64,000 nt of DNA from Viridothelium virens (lineage: Eukaryota > Ascomycota > Dothideomycetes > Trypetheliales > Trypetheliaceae). This document shows positions 1-10,643 of this stretch, in pieces. Location: the NCBI GenBank assembly GCA_010094025.1, contig ML991775.1, positions 434,001 through 498,000 of the forward strand. The letters run 5' to 3'. Each line of letters starts with the position of its first letter. Position 1 is the stretch's first letter. The notes under the pieces were generated by a model. The model ran no database searches. It saw nothing but the letters and a program-made list of their open reading frames with translations, and was not told the origin of the DNA. The position numbers and the translations under genes were made by a program.

Positions 1-1235
1 CCAGCCCTGCCCAACCTCACTTCGCGAACACCGAGGGCGGCCGCAATGTCCCGACAGGTCCCAGCAACACTTCCACCAGCGCTAACGAGCGCCAGCGGAA
101 CGAAGCACGCAAGTTCGCAGGCATGCAAGACGTCCTTTCGCAAGCCGGATCGCCTGCCAGCGCTACTGGCCCGCCCCCCGAACGCACCGCCAACACCACT
201 GGATCACACGCCACCTCTGTTTCGGCCTCTCCTTCTGCCCCTGCCTCTGCCGTACCCAACGACGGAAGCGGCAACGTGAGCATCCGCGGCCAGGCCTCCG
301 GACGCCCCCGCCCCGGGCCTGGCGCCGGCGCAGCCACAGGCGCGCCGACGAAGATGTCGAATCCTGTGCCGGCAACTGCGGGATCGGGTGCAGCGCCGGG
401 GATCGGTGGAGCAGATTTGCTCCCACCCCGCTCTGCAGCTCCGTCCGCGGATCCGCAGGGTCAAGGCCAGAGTCAAGGCCAGGGTCAGGGTCAGGGTCAG
501 CGTGGGGAGCTGTTCGCGTCTCGTGGGCATGATGAGCGCGATGGAGGGCGCAGAGCAGGAGGTGATGTGCGTAGAGATGAGCGAGCACCACTTGGACGTG
601 AACGTCAGGGTCAGGGACCTGGACCTGGACCTGGACCTGGACCTGGACCTGGACCTGGACCTGGACCGGGACCTGGACAGGGACCGCGTGGACCTGGTGG
701 CGCTGGTGGTAGAGAGCCTGGTCATGACAGGTATCGACTCGGCGAGCAGGACCGATCTCGTGCGGGAGGACGTGGTGATGAGAGAGGAGATCGCGAGAGG
801 GAGAGGGATGTGAGGGACATGCGGGATAGGAAAGAGCCGCCCCATCGTCCTGGTTTCGAGCGTGGAGGCTCGGATCGAGATCTCAGAGACGGAGGAGCTG
901 CAAGACGGGGCAGAGATGATGGGCGAGACCGTGTTGGGCCGCCGGGAGGTGGCATGGGAGGAGCGATGCCGCGGGGAATGGACGGAGGTGGTAGGAGATC
1001 GATGCCCTCGGAGATGGAGCATGGCTATGGTGGTGGTTGGGGAAGTGGACATGCAGACGGGAGAAACGGAGATGGTAGGATGAGGGGACCACTGCCGCCG
1101 GGGCATATGGGACCGCCAGGTGGTGCAGGCGGAGATAGGAGGGACGAGCGTGACCGAGGTGGAAGGGATAATCGGAAGAGGAGAGCGGATGAAGGAGTGC
1201 ATGGAGACAATAAACGGTCGAGGCGATCTGGGTGA
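1..1235 (+). CDS. THO2: 3' end of probable THO complex subunit 2 (partial)
   Basis: An open frame runs from base 3 to a TGA at 1233-1235, with no stop before it, so this is the last exon of a gene that starts outside the window. The visible ~410 residues are low complexity: a Ser/Thr/Pro-rich part, a QG-repeat stretch (about 460-505), a GP-repeat stretch (about 615-682) encoded by CCTGGA hexamers, then an Arg/Asp/Gly-rich tail full of DR, ER and RD pairs ending in a basic KRSRRSG. A conserved-looking NEARKFAGMQDVLSQ segment near 100-135 and the RD/RG-rich tail resemble the C-termini of fungal Tho2, the scaffold of the THO/TREX complex that couples transcription to mRNA export. The assignment rests on this tail only, so another nuclear RNA-binding protein is possible. 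Confidence 0.5.
   Translation, partial: SPAQPHFANTEGGRNVPTGPSNTSTSANERQRNEARKFAGMQDVLSQAGSPASATGPPPERTANTTGSHATSVSASPSAPASAVPNDGSGNVSIRGQASGRPRPGPGAGAATGAPTKMSNPVPATAGSGAAPGIGGADLLPPRSAAPSADPQGQGQSQGQGQGQGQRGELFASRGHDERDGGRRAGGDVRRDERAPLGRERQGQGPGPGPGPGPGPGPGPGPGPGQGPRGPGGAGGREPGHDRYRLGEQDRSRAGGRGDERGDRERERDVRDMRDRKEPPHRPGFERGGSDRDLRDGGAARRGRDDGRDRVGPPGGGMGGAMPRGMDGGGRRSMPSEMEHGYGGGWGSGHADGRNGDGRMRGPLPPGHMGPPGGAGGDRRDERDRGGRDNRKRRADEGVHGDNKRSRRSG
460..682 (+). repeat. Coding hexanucleotide repeats (QG and GP tracts)
   Basis: Two in-frame hexamer arrays lie in the probable THO2 tail. CAGGGT/CAAGGC-type units at about 460-505 encode alternating Gln-Gly. CCTGGA units at about 615-682, roughly ten copies, encode alternating Gly-Pro. 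The second array is almost pure at DNA level and is a likely site of length variation. Confidence 0.85.
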
Positions 1236-2255
1236 TTCTACTACTTCACATTCTTCTCCTTCGTCACGAGTTGGGGGGGTCTTTTTCTTTCACATGAGCA
1301 GAAAACTCACTGCTGTACTCACTACTGGGGAACTCCTCGCATCGGTTTTGGCGCTTTGGACGGTGATGCATTTCTGAGGCGCGAAATGTCATGCATATGA
1401 CGGAGGCGGAATGCGCCTGAAATGACTCTAGATACTCCTAATGCGATATACTGGCCAACGGCCTTGAAGTGAATTGTCGTCCTACTTCATAAATAATTGG
1501 GCTGGCCGTTTGTAGTGCCAACTTGCTTGTGCGCTGGTCACTTCTAGATATCGTTATAATGCGGAGCAGTGATCTCGGGAGATATGCGTCTTTGCATCGG
1601 TCCTATTTCTCTTTTCGTTGACACCCGCCTTTGCCTCCAACGAATATGTTTCGAAAAGGAAAGGTACGCTATGATTATTGCCAAATATTCAACAGGCAAC
1701 CAGTCACCCTGTCTATTTTTGGGGCTATCAAGCGACAAAACGGAGGGAGATAATTGGCTAGTCCATCCTTCATTTGGGGCGACGACCCAAGCTCGGTCCC
1801 AATCTACATCTCTACATGTATGTGTCCTACCTTTCTTCGCAGCAACTACCTACACAACCAAGTTCTCTTAATTTCCAGATGTCAAATCATAAATTGGCTC
1901 ATGGCTATGGCCGGGTCCTTGATTCCTAAAATGACTCCGGCTTCCGCAGCAGCCCCGATGGGCAGACTTCAATGTTCAAAATGACACGTCCAGCTACCCG
2001 TAGGTGTACTCTAGTGTCTCCCCATATGCCGCACTTCTTGGCAGTAGGCAAATTATAGATTGAGCATCGACCTGCAGTGCCAAGAGTGCTGGACACCTAG
2101 AGACTCGGCTCAAACGCTCAGCTCACCTCCTATCACGTACCCAAATCAGATGGGTCTTTTTATTTAACACCTTTGGCTATGGCAGATCCTCCGCCTTTTC
2201 ATTCAAGATCTCTCTTAAAGTCCTGCTTTGAAGCAACACTAGCAATCCAGCCAGA
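1236..2255. other. Intergenic, no gene seen
   Basis: About 1 kb between the probable THO2 stop and the next start. It holds only short frames without family resemblance. The part before 2256 should contain the promoter of the membrane-protein gene; no clear TATA element stands out. Confidence 0.6.
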
Positions 2256-3311
2256 ATGTCGCCGTTGATAAGCGCATTCGTACTGTTGGCCCAGCTTTCC
2301 TTCGCATGCGCTTCAAAAGACCAGTTTAAGCACTGGTTTCCTGATTGGAACGCCACCCTTTCGAACATCATCGCTCAAGATTGCGCCCAACAGTACCATG
2401 ACTACTTGACCAACTCTACCTCAAGCGGGACCTCCGCAGAATGGGCCATGCCTGTCATCGACTGCATGCTAGACGCTGTGTCTGAGCCTACCAAAGAGAG
2501 GATGTCAAGTGCAGCAGTCGTACTCGGTCTTACCCCCACGATCCTCTCATTTCTTGGATCAACCACGACGGAGACGGCCCTCTTAGCCATCCGCCGGCCA
2601 CTTCTTTCGTTCTTACTCGCAATTGGGTCTCCATCAGTATCAGTATCACGAGCGTTCGAATATCAGGAGCTGATTGAAATTCTCAGGATACGTGAAGGTC
2701 GCGTCCCATTACCTCGGTTCTCATCCGGCGGAAACATCCTCGTCGGCTTTGTCGAGGCGCTCTTGGCATTCGCAGCCGTTGCTAACGTGGTCGAGTTGGG
2801 TCACCGGCTGGGAATGCGTACCGTATCGACTTTCTTGTCCGGGATCACGTTCGACTATCTATTGTGGAGCTTTCTTGCTGTCATATTATACCTTCTCGGA
2901 TCCTTGACGCTACGTCTTCGCACCAGAGAATTATCCAGGGACCGGAGACGAAACTTGACGCAGAAGCTGACTTATTGGATCGCCAATGAGGTTACGCCTT
3001 CTATTTGCCAGAACCCTATGATGCTCACGCGGACGCCAGAGTCATACGTCTTCCTCCTGATGTCATGGCTGACAGCTGTGGGAACGGTGCTTCATATTGT
3101 ATATGGAACCGTGGTTCTATCTGGAATTCTGTTCATCTCGATTACTGACGCTCTCATCGTAGTAGCTAGATATATTGTTTCGACCCTGTGTTGCCGGATG
3201 ATACTTATGTACGAGCTCGCTGGCCTGCGTGAGGCATCTCAAGTCCAAGATTCCATGGATGCGGATGCAGTCGAAGACATCGGTATTTCTGTAGTCAAAA
3301 ATAGCTCATGA
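2256..3311 (+). CDS. Hypothetical fungal multi-pass membrane protein
   Basis: Single exon, 351 residues, ATG at 2256. A hydrophobic N-terminus (MSPLISAFVLLAQLSFACAS) looks like a cleaved signal peptide. A short lumenal part with possible N-glycosylation sites (NAT, NST) and spaced Cys residues follows. Hydrophobic spans lie near residues 85-105, 110-125, 160-180, 195-220 and 255-305. The layout (secreted head with Cys, a GLTPTILSFLGS-type segment, then four to five TM helices) matches a family of unnamed integral membrane proteins common and often multiplied in Pezizomycotina; that placement is from general familiarity. No catalytic motif is visible, the substrate or partner is unknown, and I give no function. 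Confidence 0.75.
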   Translation: MSPLISAFVLLAQLSFACASKDQFKHWFPDWNATLSNIIAQDCAQQYHDYLTNSTSSGTSAEWAMPVIDCMLDAVSEPTKERMSSAAVVLGLTPTILSFLGSTTTETALLAIRRPLLSFLLAIGSPSVSVSRAFEYQELIEILRIREGRVPLPRFSSGGNILVGFVEALLAFAAVANVVELGHRLGMRTVSTFLSGITFDYLLWSFLAVILYLLGSLTLRLRTRELSRDRRRNLTQKLTYWIANEVTPSICQNPMMLTRTPESYVFLLMSWLTAVGTVLHIVYGTVVLSGILFISITDALIVVARYIVSTLCCRMILMYELAGLREASQVQDSMDADAVEDIGISVVKNSS

Positions 3312-4354
3312 CTTGCTCTCACACAACCAATACTAGGTCGGGCCTTGGGAACTTCAATCTGCAGTTAGACAAACGAGGAAGATTCAATTTTCACCTTAAA
3401 GTATACACCGTCTGGTGGCCCCCATGTGTTCTGTGCGTCTGTGGATCTCCAGGCCTATGCATTCAATCGCCTACGTAGTGTGGATCTGAGTGCTGGTGAT
3501 TTCCATCCCATCTTGAAAAGTAGGGGCGATCTTCCAGTGAGCGCAGTGACAGTCTGACGACTCTCTGATGTGCGGTCTGGTCTGAGGCGAGCTAAGACCG
3601 TGCAGATCCGTCGCATCTTCTCAAAAATGGGTGAACAAGAGCATTGTGAACCGAAGCAGAGGAACGCCTAAGATACATAACGAGGTGCGAATCCACTTAC
3701 TCGCGCCATGGAAGCACTGCAGTACCAAAAGCACTGAAGACGAAGTCTGCCTTGCGCGGTTGCTGAGGCCTGCCTGGGGTAAGGTACATTAAGTACCTAC
3801 CTTATGTAATTACTAGGCATCTTACCCTGGTGGTCATCATAGCCTCCGGCAGCGCCTATAGCAGGACCTCAAATTTTGCCATATGGTCCGTCGAGACAAT
3901 CCCCTCAGTACGGCGCCATCTAGCTTACTACTACTACTTAGTGTTCATAAATACGTACATGCTATCAATTCCAAGATTTCGAAGGCCTACATAACAGACG
4001 ATGTCAGCCTTCCCTCATTAGAGTTACCTCAGCAGCTGGGAACCAATCCTAACCTCTAGCTTGGAACAGTATACAGCGCTAGAGTGAGATACCTCTCACA
4101 CTGTGTGGAGCGCATATGGGCGCTGTGGCTCGCTCTAGTTGATCTGAGCTGGCATATATGGACCGCTGGCCGCTGCCAAATGGATGGCCAAGGCAGAGCA
4201 ATACGGTTCAGAGATAGATGCGAAAATTCACAATCGTAATACACATATATCGGTAATAGTTCCTGCGACAATATCTTATCTCCATCCATTATGGGCTTAT
4301 GTTATCAAGACTTGCGAGCATGCTGAGCCGCAATTAGTTACTCTTTGGTCATGG

Positions 4355-4620
4355 TTGCGTCTTATAAAGTGGTGTTATCTCGATTTGCGCGCAGTTGGGT
4401 ATTCAAACAAAGTAGTATTATCCTGATTTGCGTGCAGCTGGGGCCTAAAACATTTCAGAGTAGAATTACTCTATCCCGATTTCCGTGCAGCTGGGCCCTA
4501 AAACATTTCAGAGTAGTATTACTCTATCCCGATTTGCGTGCCCTTGGGGGTCTAAACTTTATAAAGCAGTATTACTCTATCCCAATTTGCGTGCATAAGT
4601 GCGCTAAAACAATTGCCCTT
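4355..4620. repeat. Degenerate ~53-bp minisatellite
   Basis: Four to five units each carry the core AGTAGTATTACTCTATCCC followed by GATTTGCGTGC. The AG(T/C)AG anchor recurs at 4411, 4459, 4512 and 4565, so the spacing is 48, 53 and 53 bp. The two central units are nearly identical over 40 bases and the outer ones are diverged. A related segment (TCTTACAAAGTGGTGTTG) recurs near 4715, suggesting an older, longer array. Confidence 0.8.
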
Positions 4621-5149
4621 CAGTCACTTTGGTCTCTCACAAAGTAAAGTTGTCTGGATTTGCCCGCATACTGGTGCGCAATGAGGTAATTACCTGTCGG
4701 TCGCGGTTGTCTCTTACAAAGTGGTGTTGCAAAGCGCTGGAGAAGTAGGCAGATAGGCACCTACAAAGCAAGATGCCGAGTCAGGATTTGTAGGAGACTA
4801 CCTGGCTTGTCCCCAAATGAGTCAATCGACTGGCCAGGACACCATATAATTTAGCTCGAGCATCCGGGCATGCCAGCGCAGCATTGCATCATCTTGGGTA
4901 AAATGCAGGCAACGAGTGGACCAGAATCGTTGCTCACAACTTGACGCGACGAGATCACGGATTTCCGCGACGCGCTAATATTTAGCGTGGACTGGGATGC
5001 AAGGGCGGCACCGCGGCATCAGCTCACCAGTTCGTACTCCGTACGTGCCGTGCATGCCCCCACCTCCAACGTCCTTGCTCTGCTCGCTTCTTCTCTTCAC
5101 CCACTACATCTCACTGTTGGCATCAATACATTGGCATTCAGCTAGATTT

Positions 5150-5205
5150 GCTCTATTGCTCATTGCTCATTGCTCATTGCTCATTACTCATTACTCATTG
5201 CTCCT
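5150..5205. repeat. ATTGCTC microsatellite
   Basis: About seven tandem copies of a 7-base unit (TGCTCAT, with TACTCAT variants) lie about 220 bases upstream of the forkhead start codon. Confidence 0.85.
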
Positions 5206-5419
5206 TATTCTCATAATCTGCCTTACGAGCTCCACTTGGTAGAAGAGCATTTGGTACTGGAAAATCCCTTCAACTGCGTCTACCGCGTCGAATCGAGACT
5301 TCACTCACCTACCTGAGCCCGCCACGCTTTCGGATTAATTCGAATTACGTCTTTCGACGCGTCAAATCGCACATAGAGGCAGTTTTGAGGTCTCTCAAGA
5401 CTCTTTTCCTCTCGTGGCC

Positions 5420-7702
5420 ATGGCCGTCACGCGTCGATCGCCAGCCTTGCAGATCTATGCCGACCCAGAACAGCCTTTCGACTACAACAACGAATCCGTC
5501 GACGTAGAAGAAAAGTTACTCTCCGCACTACAACCCCTCAACGACGCGTCAATTAACCGTAGCGTCGTTTTGGAACCACCCAGCTCCCAGCCGCCTCATC
5601 CAACACCAATGAAATCTTCTTCACCACCCTCCAGTTCTCCACTCAGGCCAGGCGCAGAAGCCTACATTGAATCAATTGACATCCCACCACCTCGAGGACC
5701 ATTTTTCACAACAGACTCTCCGCAGAAGAGTGCTATTTATTCCACAATGAGGCCCCCACCAGTTGGAAAACCGCCACTTGCTCTTTTTCACACCTTTTCA
5801 TCACAAGGCGCCAGTGACAAGGAGAATCTTATCAGCTCTATGCCTCTATCCGATAGTACCGATTACAATGCGGAACCCATATACAAACAAAAGTTGACAG
5901 GGAAGCGAGCCCTGATGGAAGCTGCACCACTGAAGGAGCGCTCGGGGAATGTGAAGAGACAGAAGACCGAGGACGCAGCGGAGTCGGTGCCCTTACCTGC
6001 TCCAAACGAGATGCCACCCCTGGAAGACGATGGCACCAAGCCGCAATTCAGCTACGCCCACCTTATTGGGATGGCAATTCTTCGTGCCCCGAACCGCCGG
6101 CTTACCCTTGCTCAGATCTACAAATGGATCTCCGACACGTTCTCGTTCTACCAAAGCGCAGACACTGGCTGGCAGAACAGCATTCGGCACAATCTTAGCC
6201 TTAACAAGGCTTTCATCAAACAAGAGCGACCCAAGGATGATCCCGGTAAAGGAAATTATTGGGCCATCAAACCTGGTTTCGAGAAACAGTTTCTTAAAGA
6301 CAAGAATGTTGTACGTCGTGGCCCAAACACTGAAGGACAGTCTTTCCTCCAGGTAGTCGCTGGTGATGTCGGTGTAATGCCTAGATCATCCACTGCTCCT
6401 GTCATGGGCGCTTTTCCTATGAATCCATTCCCGGTCAAACGGCTTGAGACCAAGCAAATTGATGCCAGCAAATTTCCGGATGATACGGAGCTCTCATCCG
6501 ACGCTACCATCCCTGCATCTGATCCAGCCCTACAAGAGGATTTGGATGATGCGCGTATGCCACCTCCACCTCGTCATATCCGCTCATCTCCACCAGCGGC
6601 TGACATTCGGTCTTCTCCACCTGCTCCAATTACTCGCTCTTCACAACGCGACAATACTCCGCCTGTCGTTGCACGAATATCTGGTGGGAGCCGCTCTGGA
6701 GGAGGTCGTAAGAGAAAGCTTCCGGTCAACGATAGTGGCTATTATTCCTCGATTGAGTCATCTGCAACCCGAGGGAAGAGTCATGCGTTCCCATCTGAGA
6801 GCGATGTGGATCGTCCAAGCCGCAGCAAGCGTGGAAGAGCTGAAGAGGAGATTGCTCGCATGCGTTCGTCTTCATATGATAGCCCTTCCAAACCGACGCC
6901 AAACTTGAAGCAGCCATCATTTGCTCTTACCTCATCTTCACCTCTCCGTCCGCAGCCAGCTTCCAAGAAGGGCGGACCACTCACTCCTGCGGTCGTTTTC
7001 AAGCGTCCTGCTAAGCCACCACCTTCCCTCTCTCCTAATACAAATCTGCGCAATCATCGTCGGCGGATACGGCAGATGATTGATTCTCCAGCCCAAGGCT
7101 TGAGTCCGCTCTCGGGAGGACATACCTGGAGCCCTTCGTTCCATATTCCCGAGGATACTCTGGAGGGAACTTTTCTGAATACCGACTACGACGACTTTGA
7201 GAATTCTTTTGACCTTTATCCCAAGGAATATTCCGAATTACTCTTGGAACGTGGATCCCCAGAGCGCCGATCAGCAAAGCGACCTCGCCTGGAACGTGCC
7301 AACACCTCAGCAGGTGTCCTGGGAGACATCACCAACTCGACCAAGTCCAATTCGGTGCGCTTCCAAGCTGACCTTAATCTTTCGCCTTTCAAGTTGGACC
7401 CACCAGTCTTGCGCTCTCCACTTCGCTTTGACTCGCCCAAGAAGCGCAAGGAGCCCACATCCTACCCTCAATTCTTCGACGACGAGCCCCAGCAGGAGGA
7501 GCTTTTTGGTCTTGAGCTTGGTAGCGATGGGTCAGAGGAAGGCCTCGACATTCTTCAGGGTTTCCAGAAGATTGGTGCTGGGACGAGCACGACGGCGGCA
7601 GCAACTCGCAATCCTTACGGAAGTCTCAAGCCCAGTCATGAGCAGGTGAAGCCATCAAAGAATCGGCCTGGTTTGGATCGTAGGATCACTAGCATGTTTT
7701 AA
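5420..7702 (+). CDS. Forkhead (winged-helix) transcription factor
   Basis: Single exon of about 760 residues. The start is the ATG at 5420 ([11 protein letters not shown]); a GTG two codons upstream is not a likely eukaryotic start. The forkhead DNA-binding domain spans about residues 205-295 with the family landmarks [14 protein letters not shown], the recognition-helix core [15 protein letters not shown] and wing-1 residues GKGNYW. The rest is Ser/Pro-rich and disordered, with many SP/TP sites and basic patches, as in cell-cycle forkheads phosphorylated by CDKs. A domain placed about 200 residues in, with no FHA domain, suggests the Sep1/Hcm1 group that drives periodic mitotic genes rather than Fkh1/2. 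That sub-family call is inference. Confidence 0.93.
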   Translation: MAVTRRSPALQIYADPEQPFDYNNESVDVEEKLLSALQPLNDASINRSVVLEPPSSQPPHPTPMKSSSPPSSSPLRPGAEAYIESIDIPPPRGPFFTTDSPQKSAIYSTMRPPPVGKPPLALFHTFSSQGASDKENLISSMPLSDSTDYNAEPIYKQKLTGKRALMEAAPLKERSGNVKRQKTEDAAESVPLPAPNEMPPLEDDGTKPQFSYAHLIGMAILRAPNRRLTLAQIYKWISDTFSFYQSADTGWQNSIRHNLSLNKAFIKQERPKDDPGKGNYWAIKPGFEKQFLKDKNVVRRGPNTEGQSFLQVVAGDVGVMPRSSTAPVMGAFPMNPFPVKRLETKQIDASKFPDDTELSSDATIPASDPALQEDLDDARMPPPPRHIRSSPPAADIRSSPPAPITRSSQRDNTPPVVARISGGSRSGGGRKRKLPVNDSGYYSSIESSATRGKSHAFPSESDVDRPSRSKRGRAEEEIARMRSSSYDSPSKPTPNLKQPSFALTSSSPLRPQPASKKGGPLTPAVVFKRPAKPPPSLSPNTNLRNHRRRIRQMIDSPAQGLSPLSGGHTWSPSFHIPEDTLEGTFLNTDYDDFENSFDLYPKEYSELLLERGSPERRSAKRPRLERANTSAGVLGDITNSTKSNSVRFQADLNLSPFKLDPPVLRSPLRFDSPKKRKEPTSYPQFFDDEPQQEELFGLELGSDGSEEGLDILQGFQKIGAGTSTTAAATRNPYGSLKPSHEQVKPSKNRPGLDRRITSMF

Positions 7703-8573
7703 TGCGGTGTCCAGCTATCAAGAGTCTATTGCTTCTACCAGGCTTGAGGGAGACTTATTTACCCATTCTCCAAGGTTCAACAAAGTATGACGGACTCGGC
7801 GATAGCTCACGGAATTTTGCTGAGTCTTTCCGAATGGAAGGGAAAAAGTTTGAATGTTTTCTAAGTGGCCTGAATTGCTCACAGCTCTTCGAAAAGTTTT
7901 CCCCAATCTGCTTCCCTCTGTACACACTTGACCCGTTTGGCGAGAATCTGGACACTATGGGTAGCAAACCTGTGGTAACTGGTTTGGACTCCCGATTCCC
8001 AATTCCCGTATTGGCGCCTTTCTATCCCTGGTCTCTGCTATTGAGTCCTGTGTGCTGGCGTTGGTGTCTTTGATTCGTACTTGGGTGAACTCTTGCTACT
8101 TTGTGAGACCCTCCGACATCGAATGTGGGCGATCAATGGTACTCGTGCGTTCGGAACTTGGACTGTGGCTACAACGGTGGTGTTGTGGTGGAAAAAACTT
8201 GTTTGTGTCTTGTATTCGAAGCGTTGGTGAAGGCGGACAGGAGTTACGTGCTGCACTGAGATTTGAAGCTTTGTTTTTTTCTTTATTGTTTTCGATGTAT
8301 GGACTTAACGCCTTAAATGTGTTTTACGAACTTGCTACGGGAATGGGAGGATCGACGTATGTGTCGGATTAGGTATTTCACGAGATCGAAATGCGAATAT
8401 GTGAACTCGAAATCTATCTTCGCCTTGCCATGCTCTGAACGCCGTTGGACGAAATCATTGAATGGATATATATGCCATGGGGTATCATGAATCTTCATCC
8501 CGCCACCACTACACTCTTCATGGTATCTTCCTCCGTATCAGTAAATTTGCCACCCTGGGTGCCCTCACAGAAC
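7703..8573. other. Convergent 3' region, no gene seen
   Basis: About 870 bases between the stops of the forkhead gene and the minus-strand BUD31 gene. It presumably holds both 3' UTRs. The short frames present show no family resemblance. Confidence 0.6.
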
Positions 8574-9203
8574 TCAGTCTCCGGACGAGCAGCCCCTACA
8601 TCCGCAGCTGACACACTCAATGATCTGATCTTCTTTTAGCTGCGCCTTGGGGACGCGGCAGATGCAGGTGGACTGGAAGTTTGTTTCCTTCGTTTGGATG
8701 CACTTGAGGCAGCATAACTATACACATCGATGTTAGTCCACTGGCGCAGAAACTTGCATGTCGGAAATTGAGAAGAGTAGCGAGAAGGAAGAGTTGCAGG
8801 CGTACCTTTTCGTAACCAGTCTTCTTCCATTTTGCGATGAGATTCGCGTCGGCGTAGCCGTTTTTAAGCAGCCAGTCGTAAAGCTGTTTCGAAATAGCCT
8901 CCTTTTCGTAGTAGAGGTCATAGATGTATCTCGAGCCTGCAGTTCCACAGCATCAGCATTGAACACGACTCACATCTTGCTGTGCTTAAATCATAAACAA
9001 GTGGTAAAAAATAGAAAGGTCTTCTACGCACGTTGATGTGATATTTGGAACACTGGCCAGAGCATCTCATGCCGTTTCTTCCCTTCGTGACTCGCATTCT
9101 CTGCATCCTTCATCTTGTTTGCGAACTCGAGCAGCGTGTCTTCGATGTCGTCGAAGCCGGCAGGTGGGGGTTTGCGATTGCGGGCGCTGCGAATAGGCGG
9201 CAT
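8574..9203 (-). CDS. BUD31: Pre-mRNA-splicing factor Bud31/Cwc14 (G10 protein)
   Basis: Three exons: 9203-9032, 8936-8806 and 8717-8574, giving 148 residues, close to the usual ~145-150. The protein opens [14 protein letters not shown], continues through the central KKRHEMLWP block, and ends in the Cys-rich G10 region with paired CxxC-type motifs ([22 protein letters not shown]) that bind zinc. Introns of 95 and 88 nt restore the [15 protein letters not shown] junction exactly. Bud31 belongs to the NineTeen-associated set of the spliceosome and contacts the catalytic U2/U6 core. It is divergent from the complex I gene starting at 9817. An upstream in-frame extension to 9425 exists, but the conserved start at 9203 is preferred. 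Confidence 0.97.
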
Positions 9204-9816
9204 CGTTGATTGCGCGTATATGATCCCCCAGCTATAGACTGGAAGAAGCCTTGAAATCAGGTGGGTCTTCTCCTCTGTGAGAACGTTCGGGGTTATCGAA
9301 GGCAGGGAGGGTGATCTTTGTAGTTCGACCAGCAAAATATGACGGAGGCGGCTGAGGACGTGGCCGATATTTTTTGGTGGGGTCTCCCAGCCACGCCAGC
9401 CTAGGGGGACGCGGAGTGCAGTCATGCGAAAAAAGTGTCCGCTCGCTGGCGCAAGAAAATCGCTGGGGGTTGCCCGGACACTTTTGTCCTAAAACGAAGT
9501 ACCTCTACAGATGGGACCACGGCACGCGATAAATGCATTCTTTTAAATCGAACTTTTTTGTGCTTATTCCTACCGACACGCAGCCTGAATTCTGCATAAG
9601 AATCTCAAAAACTCGCAGGCGGCAAGTCAGGGCGCGAGCTATGAGATATCGAGAACTCGGCCTCATCATAACAACTTGATGTTTCTTATTGACCCTGACC
9701 TGATCCTGAGGCGGCAGAGCGGCAGGGGTCTTGCTTCCGCTCGGCAGCCCGCATCGTGAAGCGAGCTCCGTTTAACGACAACGACCAGCTAAGAACGGAG
9801 AAGCCACGGCGACATC
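9204..9816. promoter_or_regulatory. Divergent promoter region BUD31 / NDUFA6 homologue
   Basis: About 610 bases between two divergent housekeeping starts. No open frame here has family resemblance. It must contain both promoters; no specific operator is recognised. Confidence 0.5.
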
Positions 9817-10492
9817 ATGAGGGCTACTACTGCCCTGCAAAAGATCAACGCGACGTATTTGGCCCAGAGGACGCGCTCTTGTTTGTGGGATCATGTCCAA
9901 CCGAGAATTTGAGGACTGACTGAAGCACCAGCGACCAATTGGGGTGATGCACAGTACAGAGTCTTCAAGAGCTATCGGGAATGGCTGCGAGCTGTATGTC
10001 TCCCCAGAATCTCCTAAAAAGCAGCGAGAGTAGAAAGTCAATGTTGCCATGCGGAAGATGAATTGAAGAGATCAGTACACGGCTAACAGGAACCACTTTG
10101 ACAGGCACCAGAAATCCAGCAGATGTACTCCCTAAACATGCCCGTCTCCGCCATTCGTACCAAGATCCGACAAGAGTTCGAACGACACCGATATGTTGCA
10201 CAACTTCCGACAGTGGATGTACTGCTTTTCCATTCGCATCAGGAGTTCCAGGTCTGAAATAATCTAGGCGCATTACAATTCTATGAATAACGGCTAATGC
10301 TATGGCCTCGTACAGGAAACATTGAACTTCTGGAAACAGTTGACACACGTGCTCAAGTACTTCAGGTCAGAGGAGGACCCAAAGGCGCGATTACCGAAGG
10401 ATTTCATTGCTGGTTTTCTTGAGGTAGGGCATGGCTATGCTTACGTCTGATTGAAGCCTGATACTGATCTTGAACTGCAGGGGCGGAACTGA
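9817..10492 (+). CDS. nuo-14.8: NADH-ubiquinone oxidoreductase 14.8 kDa subunit (NDUFA6/B14, LYR family)
   Basis: Five exons assembled by eye: 9817-9880, 9926-9993, 10105-10251, 10316-10423 and 10481-10492, 132 residues. The LYR-type motif appears as [12 protein letters not shown], followed by [20 protein letters not shown], which is diagnostic for the complex I accessory subunit NDUFA6. The chain ends FLEGRN, with the last exon coding only Gly-Arg-Asn-stop. NDUFA6 binds the mitochondrial acyl carrier protein on the peripheral arm. The first intron is only 45 nt (GTTTGT...TGAAG) and is the least certain junction; an alternative acceptor lies seven bases on. No single open frame of useful length shows this gene, because all exons are short. 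It converges on RPC19, with 151 bases between stops. Confidence 0.92.
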
Positions 10493-10643
10493 TATCGAAT
10501 TAGATCGTCAAAATCGCCTGTGTATATATATCACAATCAAGCCATTTCTAAGCCTTCTACGATGCGTGCGCCATACTATGCTTCCGTGCCCGAATTTCGA
10601 GACCTCTTGAACTCCAAAGCCACGCAGAAAGGGTATCACCAAT

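Larger units (their letters stand above)
3312..5419. other. 2.1-kb gene-free interval with repeats
   Basis: No convincing gene. The left half contains scattered frames of under 80 codons. The right half holds a degenerate ~53-bp tandem repeat (4355-4620) and an ATTGCTC-type 7-bp microsatellite (about 5150-5205). The last 150 bases before 5420 are pyrimidine-rich, as expected for the promoter and leader of the forkhead gene. Confidence 0.6.

Noticed and set aside
204-1202. 332-codon minus-strand open frame with an alternating Arg-Ser run opposite the THO2 tail
   Set aside because: It is the shadow of the CCTGGA repeat and of the biased codon use of the plus-strand gene; it has no motif and no credible promoter context.
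4355-4620. CRISPR-like array
   Set aside because: Units are directly tandem, diverged and without unique spacers; the organism is a fungus. It is a minisatellite.
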